From: Flaviramulus sp. BrNp1-15
Lineage (GTDB): Bacteria; Bacteroidota; Bacteroidia; Flavobacteriales; Flavobacteriaceae
Length of the DNA stretch: 64,000 nt
Direction: 5' to 3'
NCBI RefSeq assembly: GCF_022259695.1
Contig: NZ_CP092099.1
Location: forward strand, 1 to 64,000
Under the pieces are notes generated by a model. The model was not told where the DNA came from, did no database searches, and saw nothing but the letters and a program-made list of their open reading frames with translations. The translations under genes were made by a program, and so were the position numbers. This document shows positions 1 through 8,681 of the stretch, one piece after another. Every line of letters starts with the position of its first letter. The first letter of the stretch is position 1.

Positions 1-585
1 TTTTTAGCGACCATACAGGTTGATGCTATAGAACAAGCTATTCAAAATATTATAGACGGAAAATATAAAATATCTGAGCGTAGTTTACTTTCAATTGAAA
101 CTACTCCAGAAAATAGCGATATTACATCACTTAATTTTGCTTTAAACGAAGTTACTGTTAGTAGAAAAAATACCACTTCTATGATTACAGTAGAAACGTA
201 TTTAGATGGCGAATATTTAACATCATATTGGAGCGATGGTTTAATTGTTTCTACTCCAACAGGCTCTACAGGCTATTCTTTAAGTTGTGGTGGTCCTGTA
301 ATAACACCTGGAGCAAACAGTTTTGTTTTAACTCCAATTGCACCACACAATTTAAGCGCACGACCATTAGTTATACCAGATTCTACCGAAATTCAATTAA
401 AAGTTGATGGAAGAGAAGAACAACATTTAGTATCATTAGACTCAAGAATAGCTACTTTAGATAATGGTACATTGATAAAAATTAAAAAGGCAGATTTTAA
501 AATAAAAATGATTGACCTTTTTGGCGAAAGCTTTTTAGACACACTTAGAAAAAAATTACTTTGGGGGGAAGACAAGCGTAATTAA
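1..585 (+). CDS. nadK: NAD kinase, 3' part (5' end outside window)
   Basis: The reading frame is open from base 1, so the protein enters the window already in progress and 194 residues are visible. NAD kinase phosphorylates NAD to NADP in the cytoplasm. Family signatures seen are NEVTVSRK, the glycine-rich STPTGSTGYSLSCGGP segment that binds NAD, and the later PIAPHNLSARPLV strand. The catalytic GGDG motif would lie upstream, outside the window. An internal ATG at 181 is not the start, because the conserved NEVTVSRK segment precedes it. It heads the DUF6089-uppS-bamA cluster, an arrangement I recall from other Flavobacteriaceae. Confidence 0.95.
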   Translation, partial: FLATIQVDAIEQAIQNIIDGKYKISERSLLSIETTPENSDITSLNFALNEVTVSRKNTTSMITVETYLDGEYLTSYWSDGLIVSTPTGSTGYSLSCGGPVITPGANSFVLTPIAPHNLSARPLVIPDSTEIQLKVDGREEQHLVSLDSRIATLDNGTLIKIKKADFKIKMIDLFGESFLDTLRKKLLWGEDKRN

Positions 586-636
586 AACAATAATTCAAAA
601 GAAAATCTGTTTTACACTAATACTATTTGGTTCAGA

Positions 637-668
637 TTGTTATGGACTAATCTTATTTATTATATTTG
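637..668 (+). promoter_or_regulatory. Bacteroidota-type promoter upstream of the DUF6089 gene
   Basis: TTG at 637-639 and TATATTTG at 661-668, separated by 21 bp, fit the Flavobacterium sigma-A pattern TTG-N17-23-TAnnTTTG. The ATG of the next gene is 18 bp downstream. This is a pattern match only; no transcript start is known. Confidence 0.55.
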
Positions 669-685
669 CAAACTTTTGAATATTT

Positions 686-1372
686 ATGAGGCATTTAATC
701 ATATTAGCTTTAAGCATTTTAACTATCAACTTAAGCCACTCTCAAATTAATGAAATAGGTGTTTTTGCAGGCGGCAGTAATTTTATTGGAGATGTTGGAG
801 CAACAGATTATATCTCACCAAACCAATTAGCAATTGGTGGTATATATAAATGGAATAGAAGTAGAAGACATTCATATAGAGCGTCTTTAATTTTTAGTGA
901 GTTGGAAGGTATTGATGTTAATTCAGATGATCCTAGACGTATTCAAAGAGGTTATGAATTTTCCAGTAAAATAATTGAAGCATCATTGGGTATAGAATTT
1001 ACGTTTATGGATTTTAATCTTCATTCAGGAGAAAAAATAGGCACACCTTATTTGTATTCAGGAGTAAGTGCCACAAATCATGATAATCATTACTTTTTAA
1101 ATGGTACTCAAACTCAAGAAAACACATCTAGTTGGGCATATGGTATACCTATGGCAATTGGTTATAAATCAAATTTTCTAGGTAACTTTATATTTGGCAT
1201 TGAAATTGGAGCTCGATATACATTTTCTGATGAGCTTGATGGAAGTATTCCTAATGATCAATCCAAACAACAATTCCGTTTTGGAAATATAAATAACAAT
1301 GATTGGTATGTGTTTTCTGGTATTACATTAACTTATACCTTTGGAGAAAATCCATGTTATTGTGTAGATTAA
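686..1372 (+). CDS. DUF6089 family outer-membrane protein
   Basis: A 228-residue protein with a cleavable signal peptide (about residues 1-19, ending LSHSQ) followed by alternating aromatic and glycine-rich strands (GVFAGGSNFIGDVG, YTFSDELDG, FSGITLTYTFGENPC) typical of a small beta-barrel. It matches what I know of DUF6089, a Bacteroidota family usually found just upstream of uppS and bamA. Its function is unknown; the context suggests a role in, or dependence on, outer-membrane assembly. It ends one base before the uppS start codon, so the two are probably co-transcribed. Confidence 0.85.
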   Translation: MRHLIILALSILTINLSHSQINEIGVFAGGSNFIGDVGATDYISPNQLAIGGIYKWNRSRRHSYRASLIFSELEGIDVNSDDPRRIQRGYEFSSKIIEASLGIEFTFMDFNLHSGEKIGTPYLYSGVSATNHDNHYFLNGTQTQENTSSWAYGIPMAIGYKSNFLGNFIFGIEIGARYTFSDELDGSIPNDQSKQQFRFGNINNNDWYVFSGITLTYTFGENPCYCVD

Positions 1373-1373
1373 A

Positions 1374-2114
1374 ATGAATTTAAAAGACAACATACAAACT
1401 AAAACATTACCAAAACATATTGCCATTATTATGGATGGTAACGGTCGTTGGGCCAAACAAAAAGGTATGATGCGTGCTTTTGGTCACGAAAATGGTACAA
1501 AATCAGTAAGACAAACGGTTGAGGCTTGCGCCGAATTAGGTATTGAAAACTTAACACTTTATGCTTTCTCTACAGAAAACTGGAACCGACCAAAACTAGA
1601 AGTACAAACTTTAATGAAGCTTTTAGTGTCTTCATTAAAAAAAGAAATTTCAACACTTCAAGATAATAACATAAAGCTTTCTGCCATTGGATGTTTAGAA
1701 ACTTTACCTAAAAAAGTACATAAAGAACTTTTAGAAGTTATAGAAAACACCAAGCATAACAACAGAATGACTTTAACCCTTGCATTAAGCTATGGTTCTA
1801 GGGAGGAAATCATAAACACTGTTAAAGAAATTAGTATTAAAGTTAAAAATAATATAATTTCGCCCGAAAATATTGAAGAATCAATTATAAATGAGCATCT
1901 TTACACGCAAAATTTACCAGATGTAGATTTGCTTATTAGAACAAGTGGGGAGCAACGTATAAGTAATTTTTTGCTTTGGCAAATCGCTTATGCCGAATTA
2001 TATTTCACAGATATATTGTGGCCAGATTTTACCAAGCAACATTTGTATGAAGCTATTATTGAATATCAAAAAAGAGAACGACGATTTGGGAAAACAAGTG
2101 AACAACTTAGTTAA
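1374..2114 (+). CDS. uppS: Isoprenyl (undecaprenyl) diphosphate synthase
   Basis: A cis-prenyltransferase that extends farnesyl diphosphate with isopentenyl diphosphate to make the C55 lipid carrier for peptidoglycan and polysaccharide synthesis. Length (246 residues) is normal. Visible signatures are IIMDGNGRWAKQKG with catalytic Asp21, FSTENWNRP, the terminal LIRTSGEQRISNFLLWQ and AYAELYF, and RERRFG. The start codon sits one base after the previous stop. The 3' end overlaps the likely bamA start by 17 bases, which suggests translational coupling. Confidence 0.96.
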   Translation: MNLKDNIQTKTLPKHIAIIMDGNGRWAKQKGMMRAFGHENGTKSVRQTVEACAELGIENLTLYAFSTENWNRPKLEVQTLMKLLVSSLKKEISTLQDNNIKLSAIGCLETLPKKVHKELLEVIENTKHNNRMTLTLALSYGSREEIINTVKEISIKVKNNIISPENIEESIINEHLYTQNLPDVDLLIRTSGEQRISNFLLWQIAYAELYFTDILWPDFTKQHLYEAIIEYQKRERRFGKTSEQLS

Positions 2115-4725
2115 TACTTTACCTGTAATAACATATTTAAAGTACAGCATAACACTATTATTTTTTGTTGCAAGCATAAGCATTCAAGCACAAGACTTAC
2201 AATATAGCAACGGCAAAAAATACACCCTAGGAGACATCTCTGTTTCTGGAAATACTACATTTAGCGAGCAAACCATAGTAACCTATTCTGGTTTAAGAAA
2301 AGGAAAGGAAATGACTATTCCTGGAGAAGACATAGCCAATGCCATTAAAAAACTCTGGAACTCAAAATTATTCAGTGATATTGAAATCTACATTACTAAA
2401 ATAGAAGATGATGTTGCTTACTTAGAAATACGATTATCAGATTTACCGCAGCTTAACGAGTTAAAAATTAACGGTGTAAAAAAAGGCAAACAAGAAAGTA
2501 TTATAAAAGAATCTAAGCTTAATAAAGGTGTCAAAGTAACCGAAAACCTTATAACTACAACAAAAAACTTTCTTCAAAGGAAATACAAAAAAGAAGGTTT
2601 TGTTAATACTAAAGTCCATATAAATACCATAGAAGTTAAAGACTCTATTGATAAAGCTAGAGTAAATATGGTGCTTAATATTGATAAAGGAGAAAAAGTA
2701 AAAATTAAAGACATAGAGTTTACAGGTAATGATGTTTTAAGTGATAAAAGGCTTCGTAAAGCCATGAAAAGCACCAAACAGATTAATCGTCTACGAATTT
2801 TAAAACGTTCAAAATTTATTGACTCTGCTTATCAGGCAGATTTAGGTCACGTTATAGAAAAATACAAAGAAAACGGTTATAGAGATGCCCGTGTTATTTC
2901 TGATAGCGTCATTATTAATGATGATAAAACCATATCTCTTAAAATTGATGTAAACGAAGGTGAACTTTACACTTTTGGGGATATTACTTTTATTGGTAAT
3001 ACCGTTTACACAAACCAACAGTTAAGCAGACTTTTACGTATTAGAAAAGGTGATACTTATAATGGTGTTGAATTACAAAAACGTATTGCAGACAATAGTA
3101 AACCAGATGCTCAAGATATTACAAATTTATATCAAAATAATGGCTATTTATTTTCGAGTATAGAATCTGTTGAGGTTAGTGCAGATAACAATGTTATCGA
3201 TTTAGAAATAAGAATAACCGAAGGCAAACCAGCTTATTTTAATAGTGTTTCTGTTGTTGGAAACGACAAAACAAACGACCATGTGGTGTATAGAGAAATC
3301 CGTACACGCCCAGGACAATTATACAGTAAAGCAAATGTAGTACGTACCGTTCGTGAACTTGGTCAATTAGGCTTTTTTGATGCTCAAGAAATTTCTCCGA
3401 ATTTCATTAATCCAAACCCAAATGAAGGTACCATAGATATGGAGTACTCGGTTAAAGAAACTGGATCTAGCCAAATTGAACTACAAGGTGGTTATGGCGG
3501 TGGTGGTTTTATAGGTACACTAGGTTTGTCTTTTAATAATTTTTCAATAAAAGATATATTTAAAAAAGAAGCTTATAAACCAATACCTATGGGTGATGGA
3601 CAAAAACTGGCGCTTCGTTTACAAGCTAGTAGATTTTACCAAACCTATAGTTTTTCGTTTTCAGAACCTTGGTTAGGTGGTAAACGCCCTGTTCAGTTCT
3701 CTACATCATTATCACATACAAAACAGTTTTTATACAATCCTATAACAAGAAATGCTGATAAAAGCAGAAGTTTTAATATTACAGGAATTACATTTGGTTT
3801 AGCAAAAAGGCTGTCTGTTCCAGATGATTATTTTACACTATCACAAGCAATAAGTTTTCAACGTTACGATTTAAACAATTATAACACAGGCTTATTTACT
3901 TTTGGTGATGGATATTCAAACAACTTATCTTATACCATAGGTCTTAGTAGAAATAACACCAATATAGATCCTATTTATCCAACTGGTGGTTCCAATTTTT
4001 CTGTTACAGGTAAATTCTCATTGCCATATTCCTTATTTAACGGTGTAGATTATGAAGCGCTTAAGGCAGAAAGAGATGAAAATAGTAATATAGTAGCAGA
4101 TGTTAACAGTAATAACTTAGAAAGAACCAATGCTTCGAATAGAATTTCTGAAATTGACCAAGAACGTTATAGTTGGTTAGAATTTTATAAGGTAAAATTC
4201 TCTGGAGAGTGGTACACGCAATTAGCTAAAGATCTGGTTTTAAGACCTAAAATTGAGTTTGGCTTTTTAGGAGCTTATGACAATGATAGAGGAGCTATAC
4301 CTTTTGAACGTTTCTTCCTTGGTGGAGATGGTTTAGGTAATTTCTCACTAGATGGTAGAGAAATAATTCAGTTACGTGGATATCCTAATCAATCTCTAAC
4401 CCATTTAGATGAAACAACGGGTAGAGCATCTAATGATGGTTCAAGTATCTATAATAAATTTTCATTAGAACTACGTTACCCAATAACACTTAAAGCTTCA
4501 GCAAAAATTTATGCTTTAGGCTTTTTAGAAGGTGGTGTATCAGCTGAAAACTTTAGAGATTATAATCCATTCAACATCAATCGTTCTGCTGGTTTAGGTA
4601 TTCGTATTTTTATGCCTGCATTTGGTTTATTAGGTATCGACTTTGGTCATGGATTTGATGCCTTACCAGGCGAAACAGGTAAACATGGATGGGAAACACA
4701 CTTCATTATTGGTCAACAGTTTTAA
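2098..4725 (+). CDS. bamA: Outer-membrane protein assembly factor BamA
   Basis: BamA folds and inserts beta-barrel proteins into the outer membrane. The protein has a signal peptide ending IQAQ, then repeated POTRA domains (for example LGDISVSGNTTFSEQTI, LNELKINGVKKGK, KIKDIEFTGNDVLS, TFGDITFIGNTVY, YFNSVSVVGNDK) and a C-terminal barrel ending in Phe (HFIIGQQF). The frame is open back to an ATG at 1990, deep inside uppS, but residues before 2098 look like an out-of-frame shadow of uppS. I chose the GTG at 2098 because it places the hydrophobic signal peptide at the N-terminus (875 residues). An ATG at 2047 is the main alternative. Confidence 0.92.
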   Translation: MNNLVNTLPVITYLKYSITLLFFVASISIQAQDLQYSNGKKYTLGDISVSGNTTFSEQTIVTYSGLRKGKEMTIPGEDIANAIKKLWNSKLFSDIEIYITKIEDDVAYLEIRLSDLPQLNELKINGVKKGKQESIIKESKLNKGVKVTENLITTTKNFLQRKYKKEGFVNTKVHINTIEVKDSIDKARVNMVLNIDKGEKVKIKDIEFTGNDVLSDKRLRKAMKSTKQINRLRILKRSKFIDSAYQADLGHVIEKYKENGYRDARVISDSVIINDDKTISLKIDVNEGELYTFGDITFIGNTVYTNQQLSRLLRIRKGDTYNGVELQKRIADNSKPDAQDITNLYQNNGYLFSSIESVEVSADNNVIDLEIRITEGKPAYFNSVSVVGNDKTNDHVVYREIRTRPGQLYSKANVVRTVRELGQLGFFDAQEISPNFINPNPNEGTIDMEYSVKETGSSQIELQGGYGGGGFIGTLGLSFNNFSIKDIFKKEAYKPIPMGDGQKLALRLQASRFYQTYSFSFSEPWLGGKRPVQFSTSLSHTKQFLYNPITRNADKSRSFNITGITFGLAKRLSVPDDYFTLSQAISFQRYDLNNYNTGLFTFGDGYSNNLSYTIGLSRNNTNIDPIYPTGGSNFSVTGKFSLPYSLFNGVDYEALKAERDENSNIVADVNSNNLERTNASNRISEIDQERYSWLEFYKVKFSGEWYTQLAKDLVLRPKIEFGFLGAYDNDRGAIPFERFFLGGDGLGNFSLDGREIIQLRGYPNQSLTHLDETTGRASNDGSSIYNKFSLELRYPITLKASAKIYALGFLEGGVSAENFRDYNPFNINRSAGLGIRIFMPAFGLLGIDFGHGFDALPGETGKHGWETHFIIGQQF

Positions 4726-4898
4726 TGATTAAATTACTTTGGCACGATATTTTCTAATAACATTTTGATGATTTGCATGAGGATTAAAATTTTTAAGATT
4801 AAAATTCGTTAATTTTGAAGATACAATTCCAAAAAGGCAGAAAACAAATCATCTGTCATTTTAGAATTTACAATAGATGAATTATAAAATATAAACAG

Positions 4899-5894
4899 AT
4901 GAAAAATAACGTTCTTTTTTTACTGACATTAGTTTTTATGCTAAGCCTTTCAATACACGCACAACGTGGTGTAAGAATAGCTTATGTAGATACTGAATAT
5001 ATTTTAGAAAATGTTCCTGAATATCAAGAAGCAACAGCTCAATTAAATGACAAAGCTCAAAAATGGAAAAATGAAATTCAAGAAAAATTAGCTGTAATTG
5101 AACAAAAACGAAAAGATTTAAGCAACGAAAAAGCCCTTTTAACAAAGGAACTTATTGATGAGCGAGAAGAAGATATCAATTTTGAAGAACAGGAAATTTT
5201 AGATTATCAGCAAAAACGTTTTGGACCAAATGGTGATTTATTCATTCAACAAAAACAGTTAATGCAACCTGTGCAAGATCAAATTTTTGCAGCGGTTCAA
5301 GATTTAGCAGAAGGCAGAAAATACGATTTGGTTTTAGATAAATCTGAAACTAACATGCTTTACTCTAATAAAGCTTATGATATTAGCGAGCAAATATTAA
5401 GAAGCATTACTCGAGCATCAAAACGTTCACAGGCACAATCAAAATCTGAAAGAAAAGCTGCTGAAGATGAAGAATTAATTCCAGAAATTAATTACGAAAA
5501 AGAAGCCAGAGAAAAAGCTTTAGAAGAAAAGAAAGCTGAACGTGAAAGTGCTATTGAAAAAGCAAGACAAGAAAAATTGGCCGCTAGAGAAGCCAAAGTA
5601 AAAGCCGCTGAAGAAAGACGTCAAAAAATATTAGAAGAACGCGAAAAAGCAAAACAGTCTAAAATAGACGACAGAAACAAAACAGTTGAAACTGAGGAGA
5701 ATGAAGATGAAGCATCAAAAACAACAGAAGCAAAAGCAGATGGTGAAACAAAAACCAGAGCACAACTTATAGAAGAAAACAGACAAAAAAAATTAGCTGA
5801 TAGAGCAGCAAGAAAAAAAGCTCTTGAGGATAAAAAGAAAAAGATTTTAGAAGAACGCGAAAAAGCAAAAGATAGTACAAACACAAACAATTAA
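4899..5894 (+). CDS. OmpH/Skp-family periplasmic chaperone with long charged C-terminal tail
   Basis: Skp/OmpH proteins hold unfolded outer-membrane proteins in the periplasm. The signal peptide ends near SIHAQ. The Skp domain (about residues 25-165) starts with RIAYVDTEYILENVPEY, continues as a long coiled coil and ends with YDLVLDKSET. Residues from about 170 to 331 are an unusual Lys/Glu/Arg/Ala-rich extension in which the phrase KILEEREKAK occurs twice. The family is normally about 160-190 residues, as in the next gene. It follows bamA, which agrees with an assembly role. Confidence 0.88.
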   Translation: MKNNVLFLLTLVFMLSLSIHAQRGVRIAYVDTEYILENVPEYQEATAQLNDKAQKWKNEIQEKLAVIEQKRKDLSNEKALLTKELIDEREEDINFEEQEILDYQQKRFGPNGDLFIQQKQLMQPVQDQIFAAVQDLAEGRKYDLVLDKSETNMLYSNKAYDISEQILRSITRASKRSQAQSKSERKAAEDEELIPEINYEKEAREKALEEKKAERESAIEKARQEKLAAREAKVKAAEERRQKILEEREKAKQSKIDDRNKTVETEENEDEASKTTEAKADGETKTRAQLIEENRQKKLADRAARKKALEDKKKKILEEREKAKDSTNTNN

Positions 5895-5931
5895 TAATTT
5901 ATAATTTATAACACAATTAATACTATTTAAA

Positions 5932-6432
5932 ATGAAACAATTAAAAACACTTTTATTAGCAACTGCATTATGCATTGGAACAATAAGTTTTACACAAGCA
6001 CAAAGCAAAATTGCACATATAAATACCCAAGAATTAATTGCAGCAATGCCAGCAGCAAAAGCAGCACAAGCTGAAATTGAAACTTTAGGTAAAACGTATC
6101 AAACAGATATTCAAGCGTCTATTACAGAATACCAAAATACTGTAAAACAATACGAAGCTGAGGCTGCTACAAAAACTGATGAAGAAAACCAAAAAAGAGG
6201 TTTAGAGTTACAAGAAAAGCAACAACGTATTCAGCAATTTAGAGCAGATGCTCAAAAAGATTTAGCTCAAAAAGAAGCTGAATTATTTCAACCAATTCAA
6301 GAAGCAGCAATGAAAGCTATAAATGAAGTAGCTAAAGCTCAAGGTTACGACTATGTTTTAGACAGAGCCACTTTAATTGTAGCTGAAGGAAAAGATATTT
6401 TAGCTGATGTTAAAAAACAATTAGGCATCTAA
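5932..6432 (+). CDS. OmpH/Skp-family periplasmic chaperone
   Basis: A 166-residue Skp-like protein of standard length: signal peptide ending FTQAQ, the opening strand KIAHINTQELIAAMPAAKAA, a central Gln/Glu/Lys-rich coiled coil, and the closing strand GYDYVLDRATLIVAEG. It lies 37 bases after a longer paralogue, with which it was probably duplicated, and is followed by a clear terminator, so it closes the nadK-to-chaperone transcription block. The expected role is chaperoning outer-membrane proteins toward BamA. Confidence 0.92.
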   Translation: MKQLKTLLLATALCIGTISFTQAQSKIAHINTQELIAAMPAAKAAQAEIETLGKTYQTDIQASITEYQNTVKQYEAEAATKTDEENQKRGLELQEKQQRIQQFRADAQKDLAQKEAELFQPIQEAAMKAINEVAKAQGYDYVLDRATLIVAEGKDILADVKKQLGI

Positions 6433-6458
6433 TATTAGATTGCAAATAAAATATACTT

Positions 6459-6488
6459 AAAGCTGTCTTTTATAAGGCAGCTTTTTTA
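6459..6488 (+). terminator. Intrinsic terminator after the OmpH pair
   Basis: Arms AGCTGTCTT (6461-6469) and AAGGCAGCT (6474-6482), with one G-T pair, enclose a 4-base loop and run into a T tract. It is 29 bases after the stop codon. Confidence 0.85.
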
Positions 6489-6606
6489 TTTAGTGAAACT
6501 CAATTTTGAATTATTCAAAGTTAATAGTTGAACTAATTCCATTGAAAATCGGAAACTCGTTATATGAATGAATAAAATTATATACATTTATAAGAACTAA
6601 AATTAT

Positions 6607-7386
6607 ATGAGTAAACAACCTATTGGCATTTTTGATTCTGGTGTTGGCGGCACTTCTATTTGGAAAGAAATTCATACACTTTTACCAAACGAAAATACGT
6701 TGTATTTAGCCGATAGTGCCAATGCGCCTTATGGACCAAAAGGGAAAGATACTATTATAAATTTAAGCATTAAAAACACCGAATATTTGCTAAACAAAGG
6801 TTGTAAACTTATTGTTGTGGCTTGTAATACCGCAACAACTAATGCTATAGATTATCTTCGAGAACATTACAAAATTCCTTTTATAGGTATAGAGCCGGCT
6901 ATAAAACCTGCAGCATTACAAACTAAAACAAATGCTGTTGGCATATTGGCAACAAAAGGCACGTTGAGTAGTGCTTTATTTTCTAAAACCTCTTCATTGT
7001 TTGCGAGTAATATTAAAGTTGTTGAGCAACATGGTGATGGTATTGTAGAACTTATTGAAAGTGGAAAATTATATTCTGATGAAATGATTTCGCTCTTGAA
7101 ACTATACTTAAAGCCAATGATTGATGCCAATATTGACTACTTAGTTTTAGGTTGCACACATTACCCTTATTTAATGCCTTTACTAATAGATATATTGCCA
7201 AATAATGTAAAGATTATAGATTCTGGAGAAGCAGTTGCTAGACAAACCAAAACAATTTTAGAAAAACATAACTTACTAAACACAAGTTTTATAAAAACTA
7301 AAAATGAATTTTTTACTAATGGGAATCCTGATGTAATGAAATCACTTTTAGATGATAAATTTGATGTTGAATATTTAGATTTTTGA
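6607..7386 (+). CDS. murI: Glutamate racemase
   Basis: Interconverts L- and D-glutamate for peptidoglycan synthesis in the cytoplasm. The 259-residue length is typical. Motifs: IGIFDSGVGGTSIWKEI near the N-terminus with the acidic catalytic residue Asp10, VVACNTATTNA carrying the first catalytic cysteine, and VLGCTHYPYLMPLL carrying the second. It has its own leader after the upstream terminator and ends 38 bases from a convergent gene. Confidence 0.96.
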   Translation: MSKQPIGIFDSGVGGTSIWKEIHTLLPNENTLYLADSANAPYGPKGKDTIINLSIKNTEYLLNKGCKLIVVACNTATTNAIDYLREHYKIPFIGIEPAIKPAALQTKTNAVGILATKGTLSSALFSKTSSLFASNIKVVEQHGDGIVELIESGKLYSDEMISLLKLYLKPMIDANIDYLVLGCTHYPYLMPLLIDILPNNVKIIDSGEAVARQTKTILEKHNLLNTSFIKTKNEFFTNGNPDVMKSLLDDKFDVEYLDF

Positions 7387-7424
7387 TTGAAGTACTTCTC
7401 TGCGTTAGTGATTGAAGTGACAAA

Positions 7425-7940
7425 TCACTCTTTAAACCAACTCGAATATTTAATATAATTATTAGCAATTCTATCTATTTCGCCCGAAATAAGTTCTTCG
7501 CTAATATCTTTTACTTTTTTTGCAGGCACTCCTGCATAAATACTCCCCGATTCTACTCTTGTGTTTTTAGTAACCACAGCTCCTGCTGCAATAATGCTGT
7601 TGCTTTCTACCACACAATCGTCCATTATAATACTACCCATGCCTACCAAAACATTATCATGAATAGTACAACCGTGCACAATAGCATTGTGCCCAATGGA
7701 AACATTATTACCAATATTTGTAGGCGATTTTAAGTACGTGGCATGTATTACAGCCCCATCTTGCACATTTACTTTGTCACCCATTTTTATGTAATGTACA
7801 TCGCCGCGTATTACGGCATTAAACCAAACGCTGCATTGATTCCCCATAACCACATCGCCTACTATTGTTGCATTTTCGGCTATGTAACAATCATCTGGTA
7901 TTTCTGGTGATTTTCCGTTTACTGGTTTTATTATTGGCAT
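7425..7940 (-). CDS. Gamma-carbonic-anhydrase-like hexapeptide-repeat protein
   Basis: A 171-residue left-handed beta-helix protein made of hexapeptide repeats (for example ATIVGDVVMG, NIGNNVSIGHNAIVHG, NVLVGMGSIIMDD). The spaced histidines in VIHATY, SIGHNAIVHG and nearby fit the zinc-binding positions of the gamma-class carbonic anhydrase/PaaY/YrdA family. True carbonic anhydrase activity cannot be assumed; many family members have unknown substrates. It lies 6 bases downstream of a LytTR regulator gene and may be co-transcribed with it. Confidence 0.88.
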   Translation of the reverse strand: MPIIKPVNGKSPEIPDDCYIAENATIVGDVVMGNQCSVWFNAVIRGDVHYIKMGDKVNVQDGAVIHATYLKSPTNIGNNVSIGHNAIVHGCTIHDNVLVGMGSIIMDDCVVESNSIIAAGAVVTKNTRVESGSIYAGVPAKKVKDISEELISGEIDRIANNYIKYSSWFKE

Positions 7941-7946
7941 AAGTTT

Positions 7947-8681
7947 TTATTTAAAATAAGATAACAATTCAGATTTTTTTGAAGCAGAAACCATAACTTC
8001 TTTTCCATTGCTTAACATAACGCTTCCTCCTTTTCCTTTTACATATTTAACCACTTCGTTTACGTTAACTAAATAGGATTTATGAACACGCGCAAAACTT
8101 GAATATTTTAATGCTTCTTCAAAGTATTTTAAGGTTTTACTTACCAGCTTTTTTTTATTGTTGTTTAGATAGATTTCTGTGTAATTATCATCGGCTTTAC
8201 AATATAAAATATCTGATGTGTTCAATATTTCAAATCCATCTAATTGCGGAATGGTTATTTTACCATTTACATGGTTTGTTTTTGGCACAAGCACTTGGTC
8301 TTGCAGCGCTTCTTCTTTAGTTTTTATTTCGGTTACGTAATCTACAGCTTTAATAAGTTCGTCTATAGAAATGGGTTTCATTAAATAATAGCTTGCATGA
8401 GCATTTAAAGCATCAATAGCGTAATGATTGTATGCTGTTACAAAAATGGTTTCAAAATTTATATCACCCACTTTATCTAGCAAATCAAAAGCATTGCCAT
8501 AAGGCATTTCTACATCTAGAAATACTAGATCCAAATCGTTGTTTCTTATTAACACTAAAGCTTCTTCAACGTTTGCTGCCTCACCCAAAATTGAAACATT
8601 AGGACAGTATTTTTTGAGATAATTTTTTAGAATTTCTCTACTGGTTTCTTCGTCTTCGACTATGATTGCGGTTAGTTTCAT
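7947..8681 (-). CDS. LytTR-family response regulator
   Basis: A 244-residue two-domain regulator. The receiver domain (about 1-120) has the acidic pocket Glu9/Asp10 (IIVEDEE) and the phospho-acceptor Asp56 in DLVFLDVEMP. The LytTR DNA-binding domain (about 145-244) shows YCKADDNYTEIYL and FARVHKSYLVNVNEV. Its stop and start abut the histidine kinase gene immediately upstream in the transcript, which gives the partner. Targets are not known; the flanking gamma-carbonic-anhydrase-like gene is one candidate by position only. Confidence 0.95.
   Translation of the reverse strand: MKLTAIIVEDEETSREILKNYLKKYCPNVSILGEAANVEEALVLIRNNDLDLVFLDVEMPYGNAFDLLDKVGDINFETIFVTAYNHYAIDALNAHASYYLMKPISIDELIKAVDYVTEIKTKEEALQDQVLVPKTNHVNGKITIPQLDGFEILNTSDILYCKADDNYTEIYLNNNKKKLVSKTLKYFEEALKYSSFARVHKSYLVNVNEVVKYVKGKGGSVMLSNGKEVMVSASKKSELLSYFK

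Noticed and set aside
5621-5890. Minus-strand frame of 89 codons in the OmpH gene tail
   Set aside because: It is Phe/Ser-rich, the direct antisense of Lys/Glu codons, with no separate signals.
7407-7429. AGTGATT/AATCACT hairpin in the murI/carbonic-anhydrase gap
   Set aside because: It overlaps the stop of the minus-strand gene and has a long loop and weak T tract; a terminator is possible but not supported enough. A TGACA in its loop may be chance.
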